Below, piece after piece: positions 13,560-24,735 of a DNA stretch of 32,060 bases. The notes under the pieces were generated by a model. That model searched no databases. It was not told where the DNA came from and worked only from the letters and a program-made list of their open reading frames with translations. The position numbers were made by a program, and so were the translations under genes. The first letter of the stretch is position 1, and each line of letters starts with the position of its first letter. The stretch lies in the NCBI GenBank assembly GCA_022706765.1, contig JAKJBX010000018.1:1-32060 (forward strand). Reading direction: 5' to 3'. Origin of the DNA: Bacillota bacterium. GTDB lineage: Bacteria > Bacillota > Clostridia > Monoglobales > Firm-18.

Positions 13560-14945
13560 ATGAATATCAAAAACAAATTCAATGATTTTAAGGCAAGGCT
13601 GTCCGACCGGCATATGTACAGCATCGTGCTTGTGGTGACGGCGGTCATTGCGGGGTTCGGCATCTATCAGTACAAGCGCTCGATCGATTTCAGAAACCGT
13701 GTTGAAAACGGCTATCAGCGTGCGTTTACCGAGCTTGTGCACTATGTCAACAACCTCGACACCACGCTGACCAAGGCGGCGGTGGCGACGTCGCCGGCCC
13801 AGCTTTCGTCGCTGGCGGTCGACCTGTGGCGTCAGGCGGCGTTTGCGCAGGCGAACCTCGGACAGCTTCCCGTGGCGCATACCGAGCTGGACAATACCGC
13901 AACCTTTTTGTCCCAGGTGGGCGACTATACCTACGCGCTGTCCAAAAAGGTGGAGAACGGCGAGGAGCTGACGCAACAGGAGCTTGACCAGCTGGCGTCC
14001 TTGCAGGAGCATGCGTCTACCCTCAACGAGCGTTTGACCACTATGCAAAGCGAGATGTTCGGCGGGGTGCTGAGGTTTGACGAGTTTAAAAACATCACCA
14101 GCAGGATCACCGGCGGCGAAGGACAGAACTTTGACGGCAGCATGAAGCAAATCGAGGAGGGTTTTTCAGAGTATGCATCGTTGATTTACGACGGACCGTT
14201 TTCGGAGCACATCCGAAACCGTGAGCCGAGGATGACCAAGGGCAAGCCGGACATATCGGCGGAGCAGGCGGCGGAGGCGGTGAAAAGCTTCCTTGGCGCG
14301 GACCACATTGAAAATGTGGAGGTGACGGGCGAGAGCGAGGGCATCATCCCGACCTACAATTGCACTGTCGTCACCAGCGACGACAAGCGTCAGATTTTTG
14401 TGGAGGTGACAAAGCAGGGCGGCTACGTCATGATGGTGCTCGATAACAAAGCGCCCGAAAACGCAGAGCTTGACGTGGGCGCGGCGGCGCTGAAGGCGCG
14501 TGAATTTTTGACAGCCAAGGGATATAACAGCATGTATGAGAGCTATTACCAGCGTGAAGGCAACACCGTGGTGATAAACTATGCGTATAAGCAGGGTGAT
14601 TATGTGATGTACACCGACCTCATCAAGGTGAAAATCGCACTTGACGACGGCAGTGTCATCGGCTTTGAGTCACACGGCTATATTACCAACCATATAGACG
14701 ACAGGGCAATTCCCGAAGCGCTGCTCACCGAGGAAGAGGCGCGGGCAAAGGTGAATAAAAATGTTGAGATTTCGGCAATCAATCGGGCGATGATCCCGCT
14801 CGACAACGGCAGCGAGGTATTTTGCTATGAGCTGAAAGGCAACCTCGGCGGCAAAAACTTTTTGGTCTATGTCAACGTCACCACCGGCGCAGAGGAAAAA
14901 ATCCTGATACTGCTCGAAAATGAGGATGGGACGCTGACGATATAA
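13560..14945 (+). CDS. ypeB: germination protein YpeB
   Basis: 461 residues. A short cytoplasmic N-terminus is followed by one membrane segment (about 20-38, YSIVLVVTAVIAGFGIYQY), a helical domain (about 45-200) and repeated PepSY-like domains (about 225-461, with PDISAEQAAEAVKSFLG and LLTEEEARAKVNKNVEI). YpeB is needed for SleB to be placed and kept in the spore; the two are almost always adjacent, as here, 15 nt apart with an AGGAGG ribosome site. The function follows from the family and the operon. Confidence 0.93.
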   Translation: MNIKNKFNDFKARLSDRHMYSIVLVVTAVIAGFGIYQYKRSIDFRNRVENGYQRAFTELVHYVNNLDTTLTKAAVATSPAQLSSLAVDLWRQAAFAQANLGQLPVAHTELDNTATFLSQVGDYTYALSKKVENGEELTQQELDQLASLQEHASTLNERLTTMQSEMFGGVLRFDEFKNITSRITGGEGQNFDGSMKQIEEGFSEYASLIYDGPFSEHIRNREPRMTKGKPDISAEQAAEAVKSFLGADHIENVEVTGESEGIIPTYNCTVVTSDDKRQIFVEVTKQGGYVMMVLDNKAPENAELDVGAAALKAREFLTAKGYNSMYESYYQREGNTVVINYAYKQGDYVMYTDLIKVKIALDDGSVIGFESHGYITNHIDDRAIPEALLTEEEARAKVNKNVEISAINRAMIPLDNGSEVFCYELKGNLGGKNFLVYVNVTTGAEEKILILLENEDGTLTI

Positions 14946-14990
14946 CTCGGCGAAAAGATGTCCCTCGCCTCGTTGAAACGCGCTACGGTA

Positions 14991-15021
14991 AGAAAAAATT
15001 TCTACAAACGAAATTTTTTCT
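14991..15021 (+). terminator. terminator after sleB-ypeB
   Basis: A perfect 11-bp stem, AGAAAAAATTT (14991-15001) with AAATTTTTTCT (15011-15021). AT-rich but well placed 45 nt past the ypeB stop. Confidence 0.65.
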
Positions 15022-15099
15022 GCTGTTACGTTATAATCAGTTTTTCCCTCGTGTATTTTGCGGCACACTGCACAAAATAACAGCGGGGGGAATGTAAAG

Positions 15100-15264
15100 A
15101 TGAGCAGAACAAAAATGTCCGACAGGCTCAAAGAAGAAATCGCGAAGGAGCTTGGCGTGTATGACATCGTAAAGCACGAAGGCTGGGGAAAGGTGAGCTC
15201 ACGTGACTGTGGCAATATCGTCACCAAAGCCATCGAAATTGCGGAGCGTAACCTGACCAAGTAG
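15100..15264 (+). CDS. alpha/beta-type small acid-soluble spore protein
   Basis: 54 residues. It has the alpha/beta SASP signature in its second half: LKEEIAKELGVYD, the GWG turn, KVSSRDCGNIVTKAI and EIAERNL. These proteins coat spore DNA, change it to an A-like form and protect it from UV and heat; the EIA site after the first helix resembles the cleavage site of the germination protease GPR. ATG 15100 follows GGGGGG at 9 nt; an in-frame ATG at 15058 would add 14 residues unlike the family. It forms a spore-gene block with sleB-ypeB upstream. Confidence 0.9.
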   Translation: MSRTKMSDRLKEEIAKELGVYDIVKHEGWGKVSSRDCGNIVTKAIEIAERNLTK

Positions 15265-15279
15265 CTTTTCCGTCCAAAA

Positions 15280-15314
15280 AAGCGTTCGGATGCGCAGCGC
15301 TTGTCCGAACGCTT
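15280..15314. terminator. bidirectional terminator between SASP gene and XRE gene
   Basis: AAGCGTTCGGA (15280-15290) pairs with TCCGAACGCTT (15304-15314). On the minus strand it ends in a run of seven T, so it closes the XRE gene; on the plus strand it sits 16 nt past the SASP stop. Confidence 0.8.
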
Positions 15315-15329
15315 CTGCTGAAAAATAAA

Positions 15330-15356
15330 GGCGCCGGGTGTTTATCACTCGGCGCC
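15330..15356 (-). terminator. first minus-strand terminator of the XRE gene
   Basis: On the minus strand GGCGCCGAGTG pairs with CACCCGGCGCC (one G-U pair), followed by TTTATTTTT. It overlaps the stop codon of the XRE gene. Confidence 0.75.
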
Positions 15357-15620
15357 ATTGCTTTTCGGCGGTATATACGCGATAATATCCGGCAGGTCAC
15401 AGCCGAGAACAAAGCATATTTTTGCCAGAAGAACTAAATCCGCCCGGTCGACCGTATCACATTTATAATACCTGTCAATGGTCTGGTATTTGATGCCGGT
15501 GTTCACCGAAAGCTGGTTTCTAGTGAGGTTGTTTGCATCCAGATACGCCCTTAACGTCAGCCTGATATAGCCGAAATCCACCTCCTGCGGCTCCTGTTCC
15601 CTGATAAATATGCTTCTCAT
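15345..15620 (-). CDS. XRE-family helix-turn-helix regulator
   Basis: 91 residues with a Cro/CI-type helix-turn-helix (about 22-80): LRAYLDANNLTRNQLSVNTG, IKYQTIDRYYKCDT and VLLAKICFVLGCDLPDIIAY. It is a DNA-binding regulator with no ligand-binding domain. The ATG at 15620 follows AGGAGG at 9 nt; a GTG at 15626 is a less likely start. It is divergent from the SLOG-domain gene and the 40-bp palindrome between them is its probable operator, giving control of both genes. Two terminators close it. Confidence 0.88.
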   Translation of the reverse strand: MRSIFIREQEPQEVDFGYIRLTLRAYLDANNLTRNQLSVNTGIKYQTIDRYYKCDTVDRADLVLLAKICFVLGCDLPDIIAYIPPKSNGAE

Positions 15621-15667
15621 AATCACCCCTCCTGTGGATATATGTTATCATGCATAAAAGGGATTGA

Positions 15668-15707
15668 AATTATCCTTATATAAGTATATACTTATATAAG
15701 GATAATT
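15668..15707. promoter_or_regulatory. 40-bp perfect palindrome, probable XRE operator
   Basis: Positions 15668-15687 and 15688-15707 are exact reverse complements (half site AATTATCCTTATATAAGTAT). It lies between the divergent starts at 15620 and 15723 and its AT-rich core can hold -10 elements for either strand. Inner repeats of CTTATATAAG on both sides suggest two regulator dimers. Binding by the adjacent XRE protein is inference. Confidence 0.7.
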
Positions 15708-15722
15708 ATTAGAGGTGATGTT

Positions 15723-16148
15723 ATGCAAAAATGCGCTTTTTTCGGACATAGCGATTGTCGGGGAATGGAAGACAAAATCCGTACAGCCATCTCGACGCTG
15801 ATAAACAGAGGCGTCACGGTATATTTCAGCGGGGGCATGGGGCAGTTTGACAAGCTGTGCGAAGAGGCGGTCAGGGCGCTGGGCGGTGAATTGGTATTGG
15901 TCGCCTGCAATATCAAGCAGCTTCATGAAAAGGATATGCTGCGGTATGACGACATCATTTGCCCGCCCGGGAAGAAATCGTACTCAAAGCATGACGTCTC
16001 CGACCGTAACAAGTGGCTGGTGGATCATGCTGATGTCGCTTTGTGCTATGTCCATAAGGACGGCGCCGCAAAAAGCACACTGAATTATGCGGTCGAAAGC
16101 AACAAAATGATTATCAATTTAGCGGATACAAACCCGTCCCTGCGCTGA
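15723..16148 (+). CDS. SLOG-domain (DUF1273/YpsA-like) protein
   Basis: 141 residues with a Rossmann-like SLOG fold, a superfamily that binds nucleotides or nucleotide-derived signals. Seen: the opening CAFFGHSDC (FxGH motif), VTVYFSGGMGQFDKLCEEAV (Gly-rich loop) and RNKWLVDHADVALCYVHKDG followed by AAKSTLNYAVESNK (late motif). No transmembrane part or effector domain is present. The ATG follows AGGTGA. It is divergent from the XRE gene with a shared palindrome, so expression is probably repressed by it. The ligand and role are unknown; SLOG proteins occur in stress and defence settings. Confidence 0.83.
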   Translation: MQKCAFFGHSDCRGMEDKIRTAISTLINRGVTVYFSGGMGQFDKLCEEAVRALGGELVLVACNIKQLHEKDMLRYDDIICPPGKKSYSKHDVSDRNKWLVDHADVALCYVHKDGAAKSTLNYAVESNKMIINLADTNPSLR

Positions 16149-16176
16149 CGAAATACGCAAAACGGTGTACGGACAG

Positions 16177-16205
16177 TTGCCAAGCCCTGCGATAAATGGT
16201 ATAAT
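16177..16205 (+). promoter_or_regulatory. promoter of whiA-dnaE
   Basis: TTGCCA (16177-16182), 17-nt spacer, TATAAT (16200-16205), 33 nt before the whiA start. Confidence 0.8.
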
Positions 16206-16238
16206 GATTTCATACTATGAATCGAAAGGCGAGCCGGT

Positions 16239-17113
16239 ATGTCGTTTGCGTCGGATGTCAAAAACGAAATATGCAAGATGGACACAGAGGACATCTGCTG
16301 TGTCCGTGCGGAGCTTGCGGGCATGGTTTGCTTCGCCGCACAAATCACGGCGGAGGGCTTTAAAATCAACACCGAAAACCCCGCCGTATCGTTATGCTCA
16401 TCAAACGCCTTTACAACTTGGACGCCGAGCTTTTAGAACGTGAAAGCGGCATATTCAGCGTGCGCATGTCGGGAGCCGAGGCGGTCAAGGTCCTGCGGGA
16501 TATGCGCCTTGCCACGGTGCCGATCCGGATCGACAAAAGCCTTGTGCGAGGCGAATGCTGCAAGCGTGCGTTTATCCGGGGAGCGTTTTTGGGCGGCGGT
16601 GCGATATGCGCGCCTCAAAAGGGCTATCACATGGAGCTGGTGACCGGTCACTATGCGCTGTGCGGCGACTTCGCCGAGATCCTCAGATTTTTTGACGTCT
16701 CGCCAAGGTTTATCAAACGTAAGGGCAACTATGTGTTTTATATCAAGGACAGCGAGCAGATGTGCGACCTGCTTGCCGCATTGGGTGCGCACGCGCAGAT
16801 GATGGCGCTTTTGAACGTCAAAATTGAAAAAGAGGTCAGAAACTCAACCAACCGCCGTGTCAACTGTGAAAACGCCAACGCCGAAAAGACGGCGGACGCC
16901 GCCGTGTTGCAGGCGCATGCCATACGCTTGTTGGCGGATAGGGTCGGGCTTGATCATCTGCCGCCGCAGTTAGAAAGCGTCGCAAGGGCAAGGCTTGAAA
17001 GCCCCGAGGCGACCCTTGCTGAGCTTGCCCGTGCGCTTGGGCTGACGAAGTCGGGGGTGAACCACAGGATGCGCAGGCTCATGCAGCTTGCGGAGGAGAA
17101 TAAAAATGGTTGA
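16239..17113 (+). pseudogene. whiA: DNA-binding protein WhiA, frameshifted
   Basis: Two frames together encode WhiA. The first, from ATG 16239 (MSFASDVKNEICKMDTEDIC) to TENPAVS near 16389, is the normal N-terminus. The second, from about 16394 (MLIKRLYNLDAELLERESG) to 17113, is the rest of the LAGLIDADG-like domain and the C-terminal helix-turn-helix (LAELARALGLTKSGVNHRMR). Against B. subtilis WhiA (recalled as TENAAIARRIYTLLKK) about four residues are lost at the join, and only 2 nt separate the last in-frame codon from the next frame: a net loss of about 10 nt. It is either a real disruption or a sequencing/assembly error. The ribosome site GAAAGGCGAG precedes 16239. The 3' end overlaps dnaE by 8 nt. 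Confidence 0.85.
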
Positions 17114-20100
17114 TTTTGCGCACCTGCACGTGCATACCGCATACAGCCTGTTAGACGGCGCGAGCCGCATTGACAGGCTTATTTCCCGTGCTGCGGAGCT
17201 TGGGCAGAAGTCTGTCGCCATCACCGACCACGGCGTGATGTACGGCGTTGTGGACTTTTACCGTCAGGCAAAGGCAGCGGGGTTAAATCCGGTTTTGGGG
17301 TGCGAGGTCTACGTCGCCGCCCGCTCGCTGCATGACAAGACCTATGAAGAGGATTATAAACGCAGCCACCTGGTGCTGCTTGCCCGCGACAACGAGGGCT
17401 ATAAAAACCTGATGAAGATCGTCAGCATCGGACACATCGACGGCTTTTACGTCAAGCCGAGGATCGACCATGCGACGCTGCGGCAATATGCGAAGGGCAT
17501 CATCTGCCTGTCCGCCTGCATATCGGGCGAGATCCCCAAGGCGATACTCGATAACGACCTTGAAGGCGCGTGCCTTTTAATTAAGGAATACATCGGCATT
17601 TTCGGCAAAGACGGCTTTTTCCTCGAAGTGCAAAACCACGGCTTGGCGGAGGAGGCAAAGGTGACGCAGACGCTTGCCATGCTGTCGCAGGAGTTCGGCG
17701 TCGGGCTGGTTGCGACCAACGACGTGCATTATGTCGAAAAGCGTGACGCCCAGTTTCAGGACGTGCTGATGTGCATCCAGACGGGCAAGACGCTGCACGA
17801 GCCTGAGCGCATGAGGTTTGAGGGCGAGGAGTATTACCTCAAAAGCGGCGACGAAATGGCGGCGCTGTTTGCGGGCTACCCTGAGGCGGTCGCCAACAGC
17901 GTCAAAATTGCGGATATGTGCCGTGTCGACCTCGAATTCGGCAGCTACCACCTGCCGCAGTTCGACCTGGAAGGCGACCACTTTGACTACTTGAAATCGC
18001 TGTGTATGGACGGCTTAAAGCATCGTTATGAAGACTATGCCCCGCTCGTGGACAGGCTGGATTACGAGCTTGAAACCATCCGCACAATGGACTTTACGGA
18101 CTATTTTTTGATTGTGTGGGACTTTATCAAATACGCCAAGGATAACGGCATCTGTGTCGGACCGGGCAGAGGCAGTGCGGCGGGCAGCCTGGTTTCCTAC
18201 TGCCTGCGCATCACCGACGTCGACCCCGTGCGGTATGACTTGCTCTTTGAGCGGTTCTTAAACCCGGAGCGCATCACGATGCCCGACATCGACATCGACT
18301 TTGATTATGAGCGGCGGGGCGAGGTCATTGACTACGTCGTGAAAAAATACGGCAAGACCAGGGTGGCGCAAATCATCACCTTCGGCACCATGAAAGCACG
18401 TCAGGCGGTGCGTGACGTGGGTCGTGTGCTGGACGTGCCGTATGCCGAGGTGGACGCCATCGCCAAGACGATTCCCTTTGACATCCACCAAACCTTGGAC
18501 AACGCCATGGAGGGCAAGGAGCTCAAAGCGCTGTACGACCAAAGCCCGAACGCACGGCGGATCATCGACATCGCCAAAGAGCTTGAGGGGCTGCCCCGCC
18601 ACGCCTCAACCCACGCCGCAGGCGTGGTCATCACCAGGGGCGATGTCAGCGACTATGTGCCGTTGCAGCTGTCGGACAATTCGGTGGTGACCCAGTTTAC
18701 CATGACGACCCTCGAAGAGCTGGGTCTTTTAAAAATGGACTTCCTCGGGCTGCGCAACCTGACCATCATATCCGACGCTCTTGCCGACATCGGCGACGAA
18801 ACGGTCACCGCCGACAGCATGACGGACGATGAGCGGGTATATGCGTTGATCTCGTCGGGCAACACTGATGGGCTGTTCCAGCTCGAAAGCACGGGCATGA
18901 AAGCGTTTTTGCGCGAGCTTCGCCCCCGGTGCTTCGAGGACATCGTAGCAGGGATTTCCCTTTACAGACCTGGACCGATGGATGCCATTCCGAGGTACAT
19001 CAAAAACAAAAATAATCCAAAAGCGGTGACCTATGCCCACCCGCTTTTGGAGCCGATATTGAAGGTCACCTACGGCTGTATCGTCTATCAGGAGCAGGTC
19101 ATGCAAATCGTGCGCACGCTGGCGGGCTATTCCTACGGCAGGGCGGACATCCTCCGCCGCGCGATGAGCAAAAAGAAAACGGACGTCATGGAAAGGGAGC
19201 GCCAGAACTTTATCTACGGCGACGGCGAGGTGCCGGGCGCCGTGTCAAACGGCGTGGACGCCAGGGTTTCGTCGAGGATTTTTGACGAGATGATCGACTT
19301 TGCCAAATACGCTTTCAACAAGTCGCATGCCGCCGCCTATGCGATGGTGGCGTACCGCACGGCGTGGCTGAAAACCTTTTACCCTGCGCCGTTTATGGCG
19401 GCGCTGATGTCGGCGCACCTTGACGATACGCCGAAAGTCACCAAATACATTGGCGAGCTGCCAAAGATGGGCATTCGTCTGCTGCCGCCCGACGTCAACG
19501 AAAGCAACGCCGCTTTCACCGCAAGGAACGGCGACATCCGTTTCGGACTTGTCGCCATTAAGAATGTGGGCAGGGACTTTGTGGCGCAGATCACCGCCGA
19601 ACGTCGAAACGGGAAATTCACCAGTTTGAAAGACTTTTGCGCACGGCTGCTCGACACGGGTCTGAACCGGCGTGCGCTCGAAGCCCTGATCAGGGCGGGT
19701 GCGTTCGACAGCCTTGGCGGCGCAAGGAGCCAGTATATAGCAGTGTTCGAGCGGCTGGTGACCGAGCTTTCAAGCGAGCGCCGCTGCAACCTTTCGGGTC
19801 AGCTATCATTGATGGGCGACTGTGAAACCGGCGACGACCTGCCGGACATCGCCGAGTTTTCACGGGACGAGCTGCTCGCTATGGAAAAGGAAGCGATGGG
19901 CATCTTCGTGTCGGGTCATCCGTTGGACGGCTGCCGGACTGTGATCTCGGAGGCGGCGGACACGCCGATCAACAGCATCCTTGTCAGCCTGTCGGAGGAT
20001 GGCGGGGGCGACGTTACGGACGGTCAGCAGGTGCGTGTGGCGGGTATCATCACAAAGGTCACACGCAAATACACCAAAAAAAGCGACGAGATGGCGTTTG

Positions 20101-20516
20101 TGACCTTGGAGGATCTGAGCGGCGCCATCGAGGTGATCGTGTTCCCCAAAACGCTGCAAAGGTATGAAAGTCTCCTTTCCGAGGAGGCGGTCGTATCCGT
20201 GGTCGGACACGTTAACGCCAGGGAGGAGGAGCAGCCGAAGCTCATCATGGACGCCGCCTGTGCGCTGCAAAAAACCGCGCCGCAAAAACGGCTGTACATC
20301 AAGGTGCCGAGCGGAGCCGAAAGCGGGGTCGACCGCCTCAAAGAGGTGTTTCGCATATACGGTGGCAGCGTGCCCGTGTTCTTGTACTACGAGTGCGACA
20401 AAAAGACCGTCTCGGCGGCAAGGGAGCTGTGGGTCACACCCTGCGAGGGGCTGTCCGCCGAAATCACCAAAGCCCTCGGCGACAAATGCGAGATCGTGCT
20501 GAAAAAAATGTCATAG
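17106..20516 (+). CDS. dnaE: DNA polymerase III subunit alpha (DnaE type)
   Basis: 1136 residues, normal for DnaE. Order of domains: PHP (about 3-200; FAHLHVHTAYSLLDGASRID and ITDHGVMYG with metal-binding His/Asp), polymerase palm with GPGRGSAAGSLVSYCLRITD and the catalytic PDIDIDF (393-399), fingers (LYRPGPMDAIPRYI, FNKSHAAAYAMVAYRTAWLK), helix-hairpin-helix, and an OB fold near the end (VRVAGIITKVTRKYTKKSDE). It replicates DNA; many Clostridia have PolC as the main replicase with DnaE in support, and polC would be elsewhere. ATG 17106 follows GGAGGAG at 8 nt inside the end of whiA, so the two are translationally coupled. The last codons are duplicated 1.6 kb downstream. Confidence 0.97.
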   Translation: MVDFAHLHVHTAYSLLDGASRIDRLISRAAELGQKSVAITDHGVMYGVVDFYRQAKAAGLNPVLGCEVYVAARSLHDKTYEEDYKRSHLVLLARDNEGYKNLMKIVSIGHIDGFYVKPRIDHATLRQYAKGIICLSACISGEIPKAILDNDLEGACLLIKEYIGIFGKDGFFLEVQNHGLAEEAKVTQTLAMLSQEFGVGLVATNDVHYVEKRDAQFQDVLMCIQTGKTLHEPERMRFEGEEYYLKSGDEMAALFAGYPEAVANSVKIADMCRVDLEFGSYHLPQFDLEGDHFDYLKSLCMDGLKHRYEDYAPLVDRLDYELETIRTMDFTDYFLIVWDFIKYAKDNGICVGPGRGSAAGSLVSYCLRITDVDPVRYDLLFERFLNPERITMPDIDIDFDYERRGEVIDYVVKKYGKTRVAQIITFGTMKARQAVRDVGRVLDVPYAEVDAIAKTIPFDIHQTLDNAMEGKELKALYDQSPNARRIIDIAKELEGLPRHASTHAAGVVITRGDVSDYVPLQLSDNSVVTQFTMTTLEELGLLKMDFLGLRNLTIISDALADIGDETVTADSMTDDERVYALISSGNTDGLFQLESTGMKAFLRELRPRCFEDIVAGISLYRPGPMDAIPRYIKNKNNPKAVTYAHPLLEPILKVTYGCIVYQEQVMQIVRTLAGYSYGRADILRRAMSKKKTDVMERERQNFIYGDGEVPGAVSNGVDARVSSRIFDEMIDFAKYAFNKSHAAAYAMVAYRTAWLKTFYPAPFMAALMSAHLDDTPKVTKYIGELPKMGIRLLPPDVNESNAAFTARNGDIRFGLVAIKNVGRDFVAQITAERRNGKFTSLKDFCARLLDTGLNRRALEALIRAGAFDSLGGARSQYIAVFERLVTELSSERRCNLSGQLSLMGDCETGDDLPDIAEFSRDELLAMEKEAMGIFVSGHPLDGCRTVISEAADTPINSILVSLSEDGGGDVTDGQQVRVAGIITKVTRKYTKKSDEMAFVTLEDLSGAIEVIVFPKTLQRYESLLSEEAVVSVVGHVNAREEEQPKLIMDAACALQKTAPQKRLYIKVPSGAESGVDRLKEVFRIYGGSVPVFLYYECDKKTVSAARELWVTPCEGLSAEITKALGDKCEIVLKKMS

Positions 20517-20525
20517 ATATGTTTG
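20502..20525. repeat. 24-bp direct repeat, left copy
   Basis: Identical to 22088-22111, covering the last dnaE codons, the TAG stop and the first three bases of a -35 hexamer. With one indel the likeness extends about 5 bases further left (GTGCT). It flanks the AT-rich GLUG gene. Confidence 0.88.
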
Positions 20526-20551
20526 ACAATAATTGTTGGATTTGGTATAAT
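20523..20551 (+). promoter_or_regulatory. consensus promoter of the GLUG gene
   Basis: TTGACA (20523-20528), 17-nt spacer, TATAAT (20546-20551), both perfect. The TTG is the end of the left direct repeat. Confidence 0.88.
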
Positions 20552-20578
20552 TTCTTTATATTTTATCTGGGGGTGACG

Positions 20579-22018
20579 GTGACGAAGAGAGCACTTGCTA
20601 TTCTAATAATCATGAGTTTTTTTACAGCCTTTTTAACCACTAAAACATATGCTGCCGGATGGCAGGATAGTGGAATTCCTGTTGAAGTAATGCCGGTAAA
20701 CGGGGTATATGAAATATACACTGCCGAGCAACTTGCATGGATTGCTTACAAAGTGAATCACCCGACACAATCATCCACATTTGTGAATTGTACGGTAAAA
20801 CTCATGAACGACATAGATTTATCCGCACGGGAATGGACGCCTATTGGTGGCTGGAATGGAACATCACATAGCACTGCTAAGGCTTTTGCCGGAAAGTTTG
20901 ATGGGAATAACAAAAGAATCTCAGGCATGTATATCGGTAAAAGCGGCAACTATGATAAGAAATATTACTACACAGGCTTATTAGGATATGTAAGCGGTTC
21001 AATTGAAAATGTTCATCTTGTGGATGCCGCAATTTATAGTAATAGGCTTTTGGCAATCATTGGGTTGATTGTTGGGTCTGGCGGCAACCTAAGCAACTGT
21101 TCTGCACAGGGTTACATTGAATCAGGAGATCCCACAAGCGACATCGGAGGCTTGGTAGGGCACTCATCATCTAACACCAAAATAGAAAAAAGTTATTCTA
21201 AGGTGCGAATTGAGGGTGGTTACAGTGTTGGAGGGCTTGTAGGTGATAATAAAAGCAAAATTTATGATTGCTATTCAATGAACGATTTAACAGCAAAATC
21301 AACTGTACCCGCAAACGTAGGCGGACTCGTTGGGAGCAATTATGCGTTAATCACAAGCAGCTATGCTTACAGTAGCAAACTGGTTGGCGGAACAAGTTTA
21401 AGCGTTGGCGGGATAGCGGGGAGAAATAATGATTACTATGTTCTTTCGGGGAATTATTGGAATATTGACGCTGTGCATATAATAGATGGCATGGAAATAG
21501 CAAGCATGGACAAAAAGGGTGTTGGTTCAGGCAACGATACAACTAATGGCTTGGCAACAGATGTTATGAAAAACAAGGCGGCATATTTAAATTGGGACTT
21601 CCAAACCATTTGGAATATATCAGCAGATGTTAACGACGGATTGCCATACATTGATGTGCGTAACGGGGGGGAGCCTGTTCCTCCTCCACTGCCATACCGA
21701 ATCAATAGAATTATTATTACAAATCAAGCAGGTATCGCACTGCAAGGTATACCCGATTCGGGCGCTTTTGTTGTTGATGTAGAGGTTACTAAAAATATCG
21801 CCCGTACAAACAAAGACTATTTAGTTATAGCATTGTACGATTCTAATGGGAAACTGTTATCACACACATACATGCGTGGTAATATAAATGCGGGACAAAC
21901 AATATCATTCGGCGGCTCGGTGAGCCATCCCCAAGGACAGACCGTCAGTATAATTAAAGCATTTGTTTGGAACAGTTTCAGCAGCATGCAGGCATTGAGT
22001 AATGTTGTTGAATATTAG
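20579..22018 (+). CDS. secreted GLUG-repeat protein
   Basis: 479 residues. A signal peptide (VTKRALAILIIMSFFTAFLT to TYAA) leads to a region opening with EIYTAEQLAWIAYKVN and NDIDLSAREWTPIGGW, then GLUG-type repeats (GLLGYVSGSIENVHL, GGLVGHSSSNTKIEKSYSKV, GGLVGDNKSKIYDCYS, GGLVGSNYALITSSYAYSS) predicted to form a beta-helix. An Ig-like C-terminal module (about 375-479) ends VSIIKAFVWNSFSSMQALS. It is probably cell-surface or released; the ligand is unknown. GTG 20579 is chosen for its spacing behind GGGGG; GTG 20573 is in frame too. The gene is clearly AT-richer than dnaE and guaB, has its own promoter and terminator and is flanked by direct repeats, so it looks inserted. Confidence 0.87.
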   Translation: MTKRALAILIIMSFFTAFLTTKTYAAGWQDSGIPVEVMPVNGVYEIYTAEQLAWIAYKVNHPTQSSTFVNCTVKLMNDIDLSAREWTPIGGWNGTSHSTAKAFAGKFDGNNKRISGMYIGKSGNYDKKYYYTGLLGYVSGSIENVHLVDAAIYSNRLLAIIGLIVGSGGNLSNCSAQGYIESGDPTSDIGGLVGHSSSNTKIEKSYSKVRIEGGYSVGGLVGDNKSKIYDCYSMNDLTAKSTVPANVGGLVGSNYALITSSYAYSSKLVGGTSLSVGGIAGRNNDYYVLSGNYWNIDAVHIIDGMEIASMDKKGVGSGNDTTNGLATDVMKNKAAYLNWDFQTIWNISADVNDGLPYIDVRNGGEPVPPPLPYRINRIIITNQAGIALQGIPDSGAFVVDVEVTKNIARTNKDYLVIALYDSNGKLLSHTYMRGNINAGQTISFGGSVSHPQGQTVSIIKAFVWNSFSSMQALSNVVEY

Positions 22019-22034
22019 TGTGAAAGTCTGTGTG

Positions 22035-22061
22035 AACAGCAGCTGGTGTGCTGCTGTTTTT
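22035..22061 (+). terminator. terminator of the GLUG gene
   Basis: AACAGCAGC (22035-22043) pairs with GCTGCTGTT (22050-22058), T run to 22061. Confidence 0.88.
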
Positions 22062-22087
22062 CCTAAAACAGCATAATATCGTGTGCT

Positions 22088-22111
22088 AAAAAAATGTCAT
22101 AGATATGTTTG
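22088..22111. repeat. 24-bp direct repeat, right copy
   Basis: Identical to 20502-20525. Being a copy of the dnaE end (ATGTCATAG included) with no coding role here, it records the joint formed when the GLUG segment was inserted or the region was duplicated. Confidence 0.88.
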
Positions 22112-22137
22112 CATTCTGCGGCGCAATTTGGTATAAT
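22109..22137 (+). promoter_or_regulatory. promoter of guaB-dusB
   Basis: TTGCAT (22109-22114), 17-nt spacer, TATAAT (22132-22137). The TTG is the end of the right direct repeat. The leader is about 45 nt. Confidence 0.78.
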
Positions 22138-22170
22138 AGAAAGAATAAAAATTTCCGTTATCCGAAATGA

Positions 22171-24596
<2,426 letters not shown>

Positions 24597-24735
24597 AATA
24601 AGGAACAATCCGTTTGTATTTTTTCGCATGGCGGTGTTGTCGTCCTTGCCTTGCGTCAGCAGGGCTGCGTCCTCCTCCTTGCCCTGCAAAAAATCCTTTG
24701 CGTCTTTATGTTCCTATTTCAACTGCAAATCAGCA

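Noticed and set aside
15051..15080. Possible sigma-G promoter before the SASP gene (GTATT and CAAAATA)
   Set aside because: The spacing is only 15 nt and both elements deviate from consensus, so it is not called although such a promoter is expected.
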